From positions 24,705-76,307 of the forward strand of contig PLWX01000061.1 in assembly GCA_003151155.1 (NCBI GenBank): DNA of 51,603 nt, given 5' to 3'. Under the pieces are notes generated by a model. The model searched no databases, had not been told where the DNA came from, and was given only the letters and a program-made list of their open reading frames with translations. Source of the DNA: Acidobacteriaceae bacterium (GTDB taxonomy: Bacteria > Acidobacteriota > Terriglobia > Terriglobales > Acidobacteriaceae). Positions 51,359 to 51,603 of this stretch are shown here, one piece after another. The translations under genes and the position numbers were made by a program. The first letter of the stretch is position 1, and each line of letters opens with the position of its first letter.

Positions 51359-51603
51359 ATGAGAATCACCGACTGCCACGTCCATATCGGTCCGCTCGAG
51401 ATGTTCCGTCCCGACGCGCTCGCCATGATGAAAGCCAGGCGCCCCAACTGGGACGAGATCGCCGAGTACTCTCGCAATCCGAAAGCGTTTTTAAAACATC
51501 TCGATCGCATCGGCGTCGATCGCGCCGTCCTCATCAATTACGTCGATCCCGACGTCACCGGCCACACTCCCGAAGTCAACGCCTGGATCGTCAACTACGT
51601 CAA
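51359..51603 (+). CDS. Amidohydrolase (cut by window end)
   Basis: The first 81 residues of a metal-dependent TIM-barrel hydrolase. It starts MRITDCHVHIGP, where the D-C-H-V-H motif supplies the first two metal-ligand histidines of the amidohydrolase superfamily (amidohydrolase 2/decarboxylase-type). The following region FLKHLDRIGVDRAVLIN is the first conserved helix/strand of that group. The frame is open to the last base. The substrate cannot be told from this fragment. Confidence 0.8.
   Translation, partial: MRITDCHVHIGPLEMFRPDALAMMKARRPNWDEIAEYSRNPKAFLKHLDRIGVDRAVLINYVDPDVTGHTPEVNAWIVNYV

Overview
The window is a GC-rich stretch of bacterial chromosome, densely coded on both strands. There are 47 genes, two of them cut by the window edges, and no rRNA, tRNA, CRISPR array, insertion sequence or prophage that I can see. 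Several features suggest an acidobacterium (Acidobacteriota, Terriglobia/Koribacter-like): the mix of menaquinone-type MenG, many secreted TPR proteins, a very Gly-rich TonB protein, DHCW-type cupin, BIG2 lipoprotein, frequent GTG/TTG starts and short dispersed palindromic repeats. That assignment is inference from gene content, not from a marker search.

Layout. 1-4414: edge-truncated mutS (-), a GalT-like protein (+), a small zinc-ribbon protein (-) and an ECF sigma/zinc anti-sigma pair (-) with its own terminator. 4415-10173: a gene-free stretch ending in a full-consensus sigma70 promoter, a large coiled-coil protein, a TPR lytic transglycosylase and a cupin. 10160-13509: lspA and ileS (-). 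13910-16841: TonB-family protein and ClC channel (+). 16918-21876: a four-gene iron-transport operon (-) under a promoter overlapped by a near-ideal Fur box. 21991-25979: pdxT, glutathione peroxidase, an NTF2-like gene damaged by an 11-bp duplication, a glycine-zipper protein on the opposite strand, miaB and a bifunctional nuclease. 26007-34926: nadB (-), aroB and menG (+), an SDR epimerase and a parvulin-like secreted protein (-), a CDF metal exporter, OsmC and an aminotransferase (+). 34996-41379: TPR protein and receiver protein (-), transketolase and a hydroxyacid dehydrogenase (+), a MITE-like repeat, purQ (-). 41488-51603: half-size AI-2E permease, AtoE-type transporter, aldo/keto reductase, secreted MBL hydrolase, BIG2 lipoprotein, secreted cyanophycinase-like peptidase (-), a two-gene NitT/TauT-type ABC transporter with a rhodanese, a secreted small protein (-) and the start of an amidohydrolase.

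Most of the window is housekeeping: repair, tRNA modification and charging, NAD, shikimate, menaquinone, PLP, purine and pentose-phosphate metabolism, and lipoprotein processing. The most unusual unit is the iron operon. An FTR1 permease carries a C-terminal cysteine-pair (DUF2318-like) domain and is followed by two FtsX/MacB-like permeases. The last gene fuses an ABC ATPase to a DtxR/MntR-type metal-sensing domain. This suggests a transporter whose ATPase may read cytosolic metal directly, inside an operon that Fur also appears to control.
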